Origin: CAVQWT01 sp963717705
GTDB lineage: Bacteria; Pseudomonadota; Gammaproteobacteria; Burkholderiales; Casimicrobiaceae
NCBI GenBank assembly: GCA_963717705.1
Contig: CAVQWT010000002.1
Location: 62,001 to 126,000 of the forward strand
DNA length: 64,000 bases
Reading direction: 5' to 3'
Below are positions 43,190 to 51,029 of this stretch, piece by piece. The notes under the pieces are model-generated. The model worked only from the letters and a program-made list of their open reading frames with translations, made no database searches and was not told the DNA's origin. The position numbers and the translations under genes are program-made. The number at the start of each line of letters is the position of its first letter. The stretch's first letter is position 1.

Positions 43190-44476
43190 TCAACGCCCCA
43201 GCAGCAGCCTGGGCAGGAACGTCGTCACCGCCGGCCAGACGGTGATCAGCGCCAGCACCGCGAACAGCGGCACCAGGTAGGGCAGCACCGCGCGCGCCAT
43301 CCGCTCGAACGGCACGCCGGCGACCTTGGCGGTGACGAACAGCACCACGCCCACCGGCGGCGTGATGGTGCCGATCATCAGGTTCAGCACGAAGACGAGC
43401 CCGAACTGCACCGGGTCGATGCCCAGCGCCAGCGCCGCCGGCACCAGGATGGGAATCAGCACCAGCATCGCCGACAGCGCCTCCATGAAGCAGCCGACGA
43501 CCAGCAGCAGCACGTTGACGATCAGCAGGTACACCAGCGGATTGTCGGTGAGACCCGTCAGCGTCGCGCCGAACACCTGCGGCAGCCGCGACACCGAGAT
43601 GCAGTAGCCGAGCAGCGACGCCGTCATCACCAGCGCCATCACCACGCCGGTGGTCTCGACGGTATCGAGGATCAGCTTCGGCAGGTCGCGCACCGAGAAG
43701 TCGCGGTAGACGAAAAGGCCCAGCGCCAGCGCGTAGACGACGGCGACCGCCGCCGCCTCGGTCGGCGTGAAGACGCCCGACAGCAGGCCGCCGAACAGCA
43801 CCAGCGGCGCCATCAGCGCCCAGAACGCGCGGCGGAACGCGCGCCACAGCACCGCGAGACCCGGGAACGGCTCCTGCGGAAAACCTCGTGCGATGGCGAG
43901 GTGGCGCACCATGATCATCAGTGCGCCGGCCATCAGGAAGCCCGGGATGATGCCGGCGATGAACAGCGCGCCGATCGACGTCTCGGCGGCGACGCCGTAG
44001 ACGATCATCGGCAGCGACGGCGGGATGATCGGGCCGATGGTCGCCGACGCGGCGGTGATCGCCCCCGCGGTCTCGGCGTCGTAGCCTTCCTTCTTCATCG
44101 CCTCGATCTCGACGGTGCCCAGCCCCGCGGCGTCGGCGACCGCCGAGCCGCTCATGCCGGCGAAAATGACCGAGCCGACGATGTTGGCCTGCGCCAGCCC
44201 GCCGCGCATCCAGCCGACCAGCGCCGAGGCGAAGTCGAAGATGCGGTGCGTGATCCCCGCCGAGTTCATGATGTTGCCCATCAGGATGAACAGCGGCGCG
44301 GCGAGCAGCGGGAACGAGTTGGCCGCCATCGCCACCTTCTGCGGCAGCACGATCGCGGGTATGCCGGCGACGAGCAGGAACGCGAAGCCGGCGAGGCCCA
44401 TCGCCGCGTAGATCGCCGGCCCGGCGAACAGCGACACGAACCACGCCCCCAGGATCCAGAGGATCAGCTCGATCAT
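43190..44476 (-). CDS. dctM: TRAP transporter large permease (DctM family)
   Basis: Main membrane channel of a TRAP system, with about 12 helices. Key segments: 'AAPLFILMGNIMNSAGIT', 'GSVIFAGMSGSAVADAAGLGTVEIEAMKKEGYDAETAGAITAASATIGPIIPPSLPMIVYG', 'GVFTPTEAAAVAVVYAL' and 'MIGTITPPVGVVLFV'. 428 residues. Its ATG overlaps the dctQ stop (ATGA). Last gene of the operon. Confidence 0.96.
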   Translation of the reverse strand: MIELILWILGAWFVSLFAGPAIYAAMGLAGFAFLLVAGIPAIVLPQKVAMAANSFPLLAAPLFILMGNIMNSAGITHRIFDFASALVGWMRGGLAQANIVGSVIFAGMSGSAVADAAGLGTVEIEAMKKEGYDAETAGAITAASATIGPIIPPSLPMIVYGVAAETSIGALFIAGIIPGFLMAGALMIMVRHLAIARGFPQEPFPGLAVLWRAFRRAFWALMAPLVLFGGLLSGVFTPTEAAAVAVVYALALGLFVYRDFSVRDLPKLILDTVETTGVVMALVMTASLLGYCISVSRLPQVFGATLTGLTDNPLVYLLIVNVLLLVVGCFMEALSAMLVLIPILVPAALALGIDPVQFGLVFVLNLMIGTITPPVGVVLFVTAKVAGVPFERMARAVLPYLVPLFAVLALITVWPAVTTFLPRLLLGR

Positions 44477-45027
44477 CCGGCCTTCCCGGCGGCGGCGAAC
44501 GCGCGCACCGCCGCCCGCGCGTCGGCCAGCGCGTGCAGCCCGACCGCGAACGCCGCCAGCGGCACGATCGCGTAGACGACGCCCATGCCGAAGAACAGCG
44601 CGACAGTCTCGACGTCGGCGTTGCGCAGCGCGATGCGCGTGCCGTACCAGGCCAGCACCCCGGCGAAGGCGACCGCCGCGACCGCCGCGAACAGCGCCAG
44701 CAGTGCGCGCAGCCGCGGCGGCGCGCGCTCGGCGAACATCCCCACGCCGAGGTGGCTGCGCCGCCGCGCGGCGATGATCCAGCCCAGGAACGAGCACCAG
44801 ACGAGGAGGTAGCGCCCCAGCTCGTCGCTCCAGGTCAGCGGGCTGCCCAGAAAGTAGCGGAAGAACACCTGCGCGATGACGCAGCCGAACATCGCCGTGA
44901 ACAGCGCGACGGCGAGCGCGTCGATCGCGCGGGCGGCGATGCCCGCGGCGCGGCCGGCGGCGGACACCGGGCCGCCTTCGTGCCGCGCGCTCCGGCGCCC
45001 GCCCCCGGGACGGCCCGCCGCACCCAT
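44473..45027 (-). CDS. dctQ: TRAP transporter small permease (DctQ family)
   Basis: Four-helix TRAP subunit with 'VFFRYFLGSPLTWSDELGRYLLVWCSFLGWIIAARRRSHLGV', a hallmark of DctQ. 184 residues from ATG 45027, which lies 4 nt after the binding-protein stop. A GTG further inside (before 'SAAGRAAG') would remove an Arg/Gly-rich lead. Overlaps dctM. Confidence 0.93.
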   Translation of the reverse strand: MGAAGRPGGGRRSARHEGGPVSAAGRAAGIAARAIDALAVALFTAMFGCVIAQVFFRYFLGSPLTWSDELGRYLLVWCSFLGWIIAARRRSHLGVGMFAERAPPRLRALLALFAAVAAVAFAGVLAWYGTRIALRNADVETVALFFGMGVVYAIVPLAAFAVGLHALADARAAVRAFAAAGKAG

Positions 45028-45031
45028 GCCG

Positions 45032-46027
45032 CTACCTGATCGCCTGGATCTTCTCGAAGGTGCCGACACCCCACTTCGACTCGAACTTCTTCGGCACCGT
45101 CGCCAGCACCGGCGCGCGGAAGGCGTTGGCGTCGGGCGTGATCACCGTCATCCCCGCGGCCTTGAAGGTGTCGACCAGCGTACCCTCCTGCCGGATCAGC
45201 TCCTCGTCCTGCCAGGCGATGCCGGCCTTGACTGCGTCGGCGATGATCTGCCGGTCGGCGGGGGTCAGGCCCTGCCAGAACGCCTCGTTCACGACGACCA
45301 GCCGCGGCGTGATGATGTGCCCGGACAGCACCAGGTACTTCTGCACCTCGTCGAACTTGCCCGACTTGATCGTCGGCAGCGGGTTCTCCTGGCCGTCGAC
45401 GACGTTCTGCTTCAGCGCCAGGTAGAGCTCGCCGAAGTTCATCGGCGTGGGCTTCGCGCCCCAGGCCTCGGCCATCGCCTTGAACACGTCGTTCTCGGGG
45501 ACGCGCAGCTTGAAGCCGACCATGTCGGCGGGCCCCTTCACTTCCTTGCTCGTGGTCGTGATGTGGCGCGTGCCGTAGTACGTCGTGCCGAGGATGCGCA
45601 TGCCGCGCGCCTTCACCAGCGTCTGGTTGAACTCCTCGCCGATCGGGCCGTTCATCGCCTTCTGCAGGTGCGCGGCGTCGCGCCATACGTACGGCGCCTC
45701 CACCACCGAGATCGACGGCACCCAGGCGCCGAAGTTCGCCGCGCCCTCGGTGACGACCTGCTGCGCGCCGTTGGCCACCGCGTCGATCATGTCGCGCGAG
45801 CCGCCGAGCTGGCCGCCGGGAAACGACTGGATGACGATGCGGCCGTTCGACTTCGCCTTGGCGTCGGCGGCGATGCGGTCGATCATCTGCACCGACGGGT
45901 GCGTGCCGCCGACGACGTCGCCCCAGCGGATCGTCACCTGCTGCGCCTGCGCCACGCCGGCGCCGAGCAGTGTCCCCATCGCCGCCGCGGCCGCCAGCGC
46001 CGCAGCCGTCCTCGTCCATCGCTTCAT
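45032..46027 (-). CDS. dctP: TRAP transporter solute-binding protein (DctP family)
   Basis: Signal peptide (cleavage AQA|QQV), then 'VTIRWGDVVGGTHPSVQMIDRIAADAKAKSNGRIVIQSFPGGQLGG', 'FKLRVPENDVFKAMAEAWGAKPTPMNFGELYLALKQNVVDGQENPL', with the carboxylate-binding Arg in 'KLRVPE'. 331 residues. Translationally coupled to the GntR gene upstream (ATGA overlap). Given the neighbours, the likely ligand is a sugar acid or related carboxylate (inference). Confidence 0.95.
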   Translation of the reverse strand: MKRWTRTAAALAAAAAMGTLLGAGVAQAQQVTIRWGDVVGGTHPSVQMIDRIAADAKAKSNGRIVIQSFPGGQLGGSRDMIDAVANGAQQVVTEGAANFGAWVPSISVVEAPYVWRDAAHLQKAMNGPIGEEFNQTLVKARGMRILGTTYYGTRHITTTSKEVKGPADMVGFKLRVPENDVFKAMAEAWGAKPTPMNFGELYLALKQNVVDGQENPLPTIKSGKFDEVQKYLVLSGHIITPRLVVVNEAFWQGLTPADRQIIADAVKAGIAWQDEELIRQEGTLVDTFKAAGMTVITPDANAFRAPVLATVPKKFESKWGVGTFEKIQAIR

Positions 46028-46794
46028 CGCTTCTCTCCTCGGGTGGCGCGCGTCGTGGTCGCGCGCGGGTCGTGGCGCCGGAGCACGGGGGCCCCGACGG
46101 TGATCGGGGTGGATGCCGCGGCGAGCGCGGCGACCGGCGGCGCCGGCATGCCGCTGCCGAGGCCCAGCGCGCGGTCGCGCGACCCGGCGATGTGCGCTTC
46201 CATCGCCGCGGCGGCCCGCTGCGGATCGCGCGAGGCGATCGCGGCGATGACGTCGAGGTGCACGCGCATCACCGGCACGACGAGGTCGGCGTACAGGCGC
46301 GTCTCGCTCTGCCGGATCAGCCGGATCTTGATCGAGTTGACGCGGTAGGCGTTGCCGATGATGTCGTTGCCGAGCGCGTCGACGATGGTCGCGTGCATCC
46401 GGTCGTCGACCGCCTGCGCCTTCGCCACCAGCGCCGGCGTCACGCCCTTCGCGGCGGCCGCGAGCACGGCCTCGTGCTCGGACCTGATGCGCTCGAGCTC
46501 GGCGTCGGGCGCGTTCTGCGCGAAGCGCGCGGCCGCCTCGCGCTCGATCAGGATGCGGAACTGGAAGGCGTTGCGGATGAGCTCCAGGTCGACCTGCGCG
46601 ACCTGCATGCCGCGCTGCGGCACCGTGCGGATCAGCCCGTCGGCCTCGAGGCGGGGGATCAGCTCGCGGATCGCGCCCAGCGGCATGCCGGTGATCTCGG
46701 TCAGCTCGCGCTGCGACACGAACTGGCCGGCGCGGATCTCGCGGTCGATCAGGCCGCGCGTGAAGCGCTGGTAGGCCTGGTCGCGCAGCTTCAT
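46024..46794 (-). CDS. GntR-family (FadR/FCD-type) transcriptional regulator
   Basis: Winged helix at residues 1-70 ('RGLIDREIRAGQFVSQRELTEITGMPLGAIRELIPRLEADGLIRTVPQRGMQVAQV') and an all-helical ligand domain with 'FQFRILIEREAAARFA' and late His residues ('HATIVDAL', 'MRVHLDVIAAIASRD', 'AHIAGSRDRAL') like the metal-binding FCD fold. The tail of about 35 residues is low-complexity. 256 residues. It overlaps both neighbours by 4 nt and probably controls the operon through the palindrome at 47797-47808. Confidence 0.92.
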   Translation of the reverse strand: MKLRDQAYQRFTRGLIDREIRAGQFVSQRELTEITGMPLGAIRELIPRLEADGLIRTVPQRGMQVAQVDLELIRNAFQFRILIEREAAARFAQNAPDAELERIRSEHEAVLAAAAKGVTPALVAKAQAVDDRMHATIVDALGNDIIGNAYRVNSIKIRLIRQSETRLYADLVVPVMRVHLDVIAAIASRDPQRAAAAMEAHIAGSRDRALGLGSGMPAPPVAALAAASTPITVGAPVLRRHDPRATTTRATRGEKR

Positions 46795-47795
46795 CGCGGC
46801 GCCGGCAGCGCGTCGAACGCGGCAGCCAGCGTCGCGCGGGCCGCCGCCGGCAGCGCCACCAGCGGCGGCGCGGCGCGGACGTAGCCCTCGTCGCCGGTCA
46901 CGTGCGCGACCAGCGCCTTGATCGCCGGCGTCACCGGGTAGCCGAGCAGCAGGTCGACCAGCGCGCCGAGGCCGGGGATGTCCTCGCCCCGCTCGACCAT
47001 CGGCCGCAGGCGCGCGGCGCAGAAATTGGAAAAGCCGTTGATCGCCCCGCTGCCGCCGTGGCGCACCGCGCGTGCGAGCAGGCGCTCGTCGCCGACGAGG
47101 ATGTGCAGGTCGCGGTGCGCTTCCAGCAGCGCCGCCGTGTGTTCCCAGACGCCGCCGCTGTCCTTGACTCCGACGACGACCCCCGGAAACGCGCGCTTCA
47201 GCCGGCCGACGAGGTCGACCGACAGCGGCACGCAGGTGAGCGACGGCAGGTGGTAGAGGATGACCCCGCGCGCATCGCCGGACGCCTCGATGACGCGCGA
47301 GAACCAGGCGTAGAGCCCCTCGTCGTCGGGACCCTTGAAGTAGAACGGCGGCGCGAGCAGTATGCCGCGGCCGCCGGCGGCGTAGATGTGCCGGGCCTGC
47401 GCCGCCGCGTCCTCGATGGCGCTCGCCGCGACGCCGCCCAGCACCTGCGCGCGCATGTCGAAGCCGGCGGCGACCATCGCGTCGAGCATCCGCGCGCGCT
47501 CGCGGAAGCCGAGCGACGCGCCCTCGCCGGTGGTGCCGAACAGCGTGACGCTGGAGCAGCCTTCGGCGAGGCAGCGGCGCGCGTGCGCGACCAGCCGCGG
47601 CAGGTCGACGGTACCGTCGGCCGTGAAGGGCGTGATCGCGGCGACCCCGAGGCCGAAGCGGTCGGCGGCAGGACGGATGCCGGTGCCGGGATCGGGGCTG
47701 GCGGCGTGGTGCGGGTGCGTCGCGCCGGAGCGGTGATCGGAGTGATAGGCAGCCGCCGCCGCGGCGGCGATGGTGGGGCCGGTTGTCGTGTGCAT
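46791..47795 (-). CDS. DapA/DHDPS-family lyase or aldolase
   Basis: Class I aldolase-type TIM barrel: 'GVAAITPFTADGTVDLPRLVAHARRCLAEGCSSVTLFGTTGEGASLGFRERARML' (TTGEG motif), Tyr in 'ILYHLPSL' and the Schiff-base Lys in 'VVGVKDSGG'. The YHxP variant (instead of YNxP) points away from true dihydrodipicolinate synthase, toward 2-keto-3-deoxy sugar-acid, N-acetylneuraminate-like or similar substrates. 334 residues; the N-terminal 45 residues are His/Ala-rich and may be untranslated if a later start is used. First gene of the GntR-TRAP operon. Confidence 0.9.
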   Translation of the reverse strand: MHTTTGPTIAAAAAAAYHSDHRSGATHPHHAASPDPGTGIRPAADRFGLGVAAITPFTADGTVDLPRLVAHARRCLAEGCSSVTLFGTTGEGASLGFRERARMLDAMVAAGFDMRAQVLGGVAASAIEDAAAQARHIYAAGGRGILLAPPFYFKGPDDEGLYAWFSRVIEASGDARGVILYHLPSLTCVPLSVDLVGRLKRAFPGVVVGVKDSGGVWEHTAALLEAHRDLHILVGDERLLARAVRHGGSGAINGFSNFCAARLRPMVERGEDIPGLGALVDLLLGYPVTPAIKALVAHVTGDEGYVRAAPPLVALPAAARATLAAAFDALPAPR

Positions 47796-47796
47796 G

Positions 47797-47808
47797 CTGA
47801 CATGTTAG
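47797..47808. promoter_or_regulatory. Candidate GntR operator in the divergent intergenic region
   Basis: CTGACATGTTAG is a palindrome broken at one symmetric pair. It lies 1 nt from the DapA-like start codon, between two tgtgca repeats (47789-47794 and 47809-47814), and overlaps the region shared with the divergent aldo/keto reductase gene. This is a suitable place for autoregulation by the GntR protein. Confidence 0.4.
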
Positions 47809-47851
47809 TGTGCACGCAACGGGCGCGCAAGCCCCGCCGCAGGATTCCATC

Positions 47852-48913
47852 GTGCCGCCAGAACCGCCCGCTCCCGCCGGAGCCGCTCCCGCGATGCCCC
47901 TGCGCCCGCTCGGCCGCCGCGGCGGCGCCGGACTCATGGTCACCGCCCTCGGCTTCGGCGGCGCGCCGCTCGGCGACCTCTACGCGCGGCTCGACGACGC
48001 CACGGCGATCGCCGCCGTCGGCACCGCGTACGGCGCCGGCGTGCGCCTGTTCGACACCTCGCCCCTGTACGGCCGCGGCCTGTCCGAGCACCGCGTCGGC
48101 GCCGCGCTGCGGCGATTGCCGCGCGACGAGTTCGTGCTGTCGACCAAGGTCGGCCGGATCTACGCGCCGGCGCCGGACGGCGTGCGCAACGCCGAGGGCT
48201 ACGTCGGCGGGCTGCCGTTCGAGGGGCGCTTCGACTACTCGTACGACGGCGCGCTGCGCTCGCTCGAGCAGTCGCTGCTGCGGCTCGGCCTCGCGCGCGT
48301 CGACATCGTGCTGATCCACGACATCGACGCCTGGACCCACGGCGCCGATGCCGTCGACGCGCGCTACCGCGAGGCGCTCGACGGCGCCTGGCGCGCGCTG
48401 GCCGAGCTGCGCGCGCAGGGCGTGGTCCGCGCCATCGGCGTCGGCGTCAACGACGCGGCGATCTGCGCGCGGATCGCGCGCGACGCCGATCCTGACTGCG
48501 TGCTGCTCGCCGGCCGCTATTCGCTGCTCGAGCAGCCCGCCCTGGACGAATTCCTGCCGCTGGCGCAGGCGCAGGGCATCGGCGTGCTGCTCGGCGGGGT
48601 GTTCAATTCGGGCATTCTCGCCACCGGCGCGGTCGCCGGCGCGCGCTACAACTACCGGCCGGCGCCGCCGGAGATCCTCGCCCGCGTCGCGCGCATCGAG
48701 CGCGTCTGCGCGGCGCACGGCACCGAGCTTCCCCACGCCGCGCTGGCGTTCGCGCTCGGCCATCCGGCCGTCGCATCGGTGGTGCTGGGGGCCGTCAGCC
48801 CGGACGAGGTGGCGCGCAACGCCGCGCTGTTCGCCCGCCCGGTGCCGGCGGCGCTGTGGCGCGACCTCGTCGCCGAGGGACTGCTGCGCGCCGACGCGCC
48901 GCTGCCGGCCTGA
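47852..48913 (+). CDS. Aldo/keto reductase (aldose dehydrogenase-like)
   Basis: TIM-barrel oxidoreductase with the AKR catalytic set: Asp and Tyr in 'LFDTSPLYGRGLSEHRVG', Lys in 'FVLSTKVGR' and His in 'DIVLIHDID'; 'VVLGAVSPDEVARNAALFARPVP' is the C-terminal cofactor region. The pattern fits the D-threo-aldose 1-dehydrogenase / L-fucose or pyridoxal dehydrogenase group. GTG 47852 has AGGA 7 nt upstream; ATG 47894 is an alternative and gives the more usual N-terminus. 353 residues. Divergent from the DapA-like/TRAP operon and probably part of the same sugar pathway. Confidence 0.88.
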   Translation: MPPEPPAPAGAAPAMPLRPLGRRGGAGLMVTALGFGGAPLGDLYARLDDATAIAAVGTAYGAGVRLFDTSPLYGRGLSEHRVGAALRRLPRDEFVLSTKVGRIYAPAPDGVRNAEGYVGGLPFEGRFDYSYDGALRSLEQSLLRLGLARVDIVLIHDIDAWTHGADAVDARYREALDGAWRALAELRAQGVVRAIGVGVNDAAICARIARDADPDCVLLAGRYSLLEQPALDEFLPLAQAQGIGVLLGGVFNSGILATGAVAGARYNYRPAPPEILARVARIERVCAAHGTELPHAALAFALGHPAVASVVLGAVSPDEVARNAALFARPVPAALWRDLVAEGLLRADAPLPA

Positions 48914-49013
48914 GCGCGCGGTCCGGTCGTCCCGCCCGGGGGCCGCAGGTCCGCGCGGCGATCACGCCGCAGCGGCGCCGCAGCGCCACCGCACGCGGCG
49001 GACCGGTCGCGGA

Positions 49014-49601
49014 TCAGAGGATGAGTTCGATCGGGTCGAGCCCGACCAGCGACACCGGCACCGCGGCGGGCTCGGCACCCATCCGCGCGCGGTACGCGTC
49101 GGCCGCGGCCTCGGACAGCCACCCGACGGTGTAGCCGTGCAGGTCGACCCGGACGCGGTATTGCGCCGACCGCCGGTCGCGGTCGGGCACCAGCGTCGCG
49201 ACGAGACCGAGGGCGCCGTGCTTGTCGCGGACGCGCGCAAGCTCACGCTGGTGCGCGCCGGCGCCGACGATGTCGAGGTCGCGCCGGGCGCCGGCGTACC
49301 AGCGGTCGGGCCGCGGCGACGCGACGCGGCGCAGCGTCGGCGCCATCGGGTCGTGCAGCGCGGCCCACAGGAAGCCGCCGCCCGCGAGCAGCGCCAGGCC
49401 CAGCGCCGGCCGCGCCGGGACCAGCGCCGCGCCGGCCGCCAGCGTCACCGCCGCCGCCGGCCGCGCGAACGCGGCCGCCCGGGGACGCCGGGGCCGCGGG
49501 CTCGGCGCCGCCAGCGAGCGTGTCAGCAGGCGCAGCGACGCGGGGTCGATCGCGCGGGGCTCGGGCGGCCCCGGAATGGTCGTCGAGTCGGAGGGCAGCA
49601 C
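49014..49601 (-). CDS. Membrane protein with a HIRAN-like C-terminal domain
   Basis: 195 residues. A Pro/Arg-rich N-terminus and two hydrophobic segments (about 50-64 and 66-82) are followed by 'DIVGAGAHQRELARV', 'LVATLVPDRDRRS' and 'YRVRVDLHGYTVGWLSEAAADAYR'. These resemble the HIRAN fold (VG...; V.L..E..N..D; V.V.G..VGYLS..A), which in other proteins binds DNA ends; here it would face the cytoplasm next to a membrane anchor. The GTG start overlaps the TAG of the upstream small gene (TAGTG). Function unknown; the HIRAN call is from pattern only. Confidence 0.6.
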   Translation of the reverse strand: MLPSDSTTIPGPPEPRAIDPASLRLLTRSLAAPSPRPRRPRAAAFARPAAAVTLAAGAALVPARPALGLALLAGGGFLWAALHDPMAPTLRRVASPRPDRWYAGARRDLDIVGAGAHQRELARVRDKHGALGLVATLVPDRDRRSAQYRVRVDLHGYTVGWLSEAAADAYRARMGAEPAAVPVSLVGLDPIELIL

Positions 49602-49807
49602 TACCAGTCCTCCCCCGCGTCGAACTGCGGCCGTGCCGTCGCGGCCGGCTTCCGGGCCGTCGACGCGGCCGCTGCGCCGGGCTTGCGGCCGCGCTTGGCG
49701 GGCCGGGCGTCGGCGTCGAAGGGATCGTGGTCGAAGGCGGCGCGCTCGTCGAACTCGTCGAGGCGCACGTAGCACTGCGTGCCGTGGGCATTGCGGATTT
49801 CCAGCAT
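49601..49807 (-). CDS. Small protein with an AT-hook-like basic motif
   Basis: 68 residues. The N-terminal part is acidic ('VRLDEFDERAAFDHDPFDADA'). It is followed by 'RPAKRGRKPG', an AT-hook-like core (R-G-R-K-P), then an Ala/Lys/Arg-rich stretch ending 'FDAGEDW'. It overlaps the HIRAN-like gene by one base, so they share an mRNA. It has a plausible promoter (TTGGCG-18 nt-TATAGT) in an AT-rich patch. Not recognised as a known family. Confidence 0.6.
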   Translation of the reverse strand: MLEIRNAHGTQCYVRLDEFDERAAFDHDPFDADARPAKRGRKPGAAAASTARKPAATARPQFDAGEDW

Positions 49808-49860
49808 GACGTCCTCCCCCTGGTCGTTGGCGCCGCGACGACGCGCCGCGGATGCCTTCG

Positions 49861-49890
49861 ACTATAGGGAGGCCAAGCTATTCACGCCAA
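49861..49890 (-). promoter_or_regulatory. Promoter of the small AT-hook-like gene
   Basis: On the minus strand TTGGCG (49885-49890) and TATAGT (49861-49866) are separated by 18 nt, 53 nt upstream of the ATG. This is the clearest -35/-10 pair seen in the window. Confidence 0.5.
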
Positions 49891-49911
49891 TTAAGTGTTG
49901 ATATACCTACA

Positions 49912-49926
49912 ATTCATCAGGTGAAT
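49912..49926. promoter_or_regulatory. Palindrome attca-tcagg-tgaat upstream of the small gene
   Basis: A 5+5 inverted repeat sits in an AT-rich island (49876-49935) that contrasts with the surrounding GC-rich DNA. It could be an operator, for example for the neighbouring LysR protein, but no partner is proven. Confidence 0.35.
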
Positions 49927-49973
49927 ATTAAAGGCGCTCCCGGCGGGAACCTCGGAGACGTCGGCCGACCGGG

Positions 49974-50927
49974 TCACGCGGGCCGCCGGCCCTTCGCGCC
50001 CGCGCGAGGGCGGCGACCCGCCTGCGCGACCACCCGCCGGATGCCGTCGCGCAGCCAGCGCTGCGCGGGATCGGCGTCGTGCGAGCGGTGCCAGATCAGG
50101 AACACCGGGACCGGCGCGACGGGCACCGGGAACGGGTGGATGGCGAGCCCCAGCGGGCGCGCGTAGACCTCGGCGACGGTGTCGCTGACCACGGCGATCA
50201 GGTCGGTCGCGGCGACCACCGCCGGCAGCGCCAGCGCGGTCGCGACCTCGATCGCGACGTGCGGCGCCAGCCCCGCCAGCACCGCCTCGATCTCGCGCAT
50301 GCCGCCCCCAGGGTGCCGCTCGAGGTGCGTCGCCAGGCGCTCGCGCGACAGCACCGCGCGCGTGACCTTGCCGCGGACGCGCGGGTGATCGCTGCGGACG
50401 ATCACGACCGGCCGTGCGTCGCCGACCTGCTCGTGGGCGAGGTCCGGGTCGACCGGCGCGACGTAGTCGATCGCCGCGTCGAGCTGCCCGTCGCGCAGCC
50501 GGCGCGGCAGCGTCGCCGGATCGTCGAGCGAGCGTATGCGCAGCCGCGCGCGCGGCGCCTCGCGCTCGATCCAGTGCAGCAGCGGCGGACCCAGGACCGC
50601 GCCCCCGCCGTAGCCGATCATGAGGTCGAACGCCGCGGTGGTCGTCCGCGGATCGAACCCGCGCTCGCCAGCGAGCCCTTCGCGCAGGCTCGACAGCGCC
50701 TCGCGGACCCGCGGGTACAGCCGCTCGGCGGCTGGCGTCGGGATCACGCCGCGGCTCGCCGGGACGAACAGCGGGTCGCGCACCACGTGCCGCAGCCGGG
50801 CGATGGCGTTGGACACCGCCGGCTGCGTCATCGCCAGCCGCTCGGCGGCGCGCGCCTGGTTGCGCTCCTCGTACACCGCCTCGAACACCGTGAGCAGGTT
50901 GAGGTCGACGGCACGAAGATTCAGCAT
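49974..50927 (-). CDS. LysR-family regulator (NodD/LeuO-like type)
   Basis: The HTH at residues 1-65 ('NLRAVDLNLLTVFEAVYEERNQARAAERLAMTQPAVSNAIARLRHVVRDPLFVPASRG') is of the subgroup in which the first helix reads 'DLNLL.VF..l..er'. The effector domain contains 'FDLMIGYGG' and 'LDAAIDYVAPVDPDL'. 317 residues with a basic, disordered C-terminus. Its target is not evident: the MidA-type gene lies upstream and the small AT-hook-like gene downstream. Confidence 0.9.
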   Translation of the reverse strand: MLNLRAVDLNLLTVFEAVYEERNQARAAERLAMTQPAVSNAIARLRHVVRDPLFVPASRGVIPTPAAERLYPRVREALSSLREGLAGERGFDPRTTTAAFDLMIGYGGGAVLGPPLLHWIEREAPRARLRIRSLDDPATLPRRLRDGQLDAAIDYVAPVDPDLAHEQVGDARPVVIVRSDHPRVRGKVTRAVLSRERLATHLERHPGGGMREIEAVLAGLAPHVAIEVATALALPAVVAATDLIAVVSDTVAEVYARPLGLAIHPFPVPVAPVPVFLIWHRSHDADPAQRWLRDGIRRVVAQAGRRPRAGAKGRRPA

Positions 50928-51029
50928 GCGAATACCTCCTGGATTGAGCCATTCACATTGTAGCGAGGCGCGGCAACGCTCCGCCGGCGATTCCCGCAGA
51001 CTGCGGGTCGGGCCGGGACTCCCCTGCGG

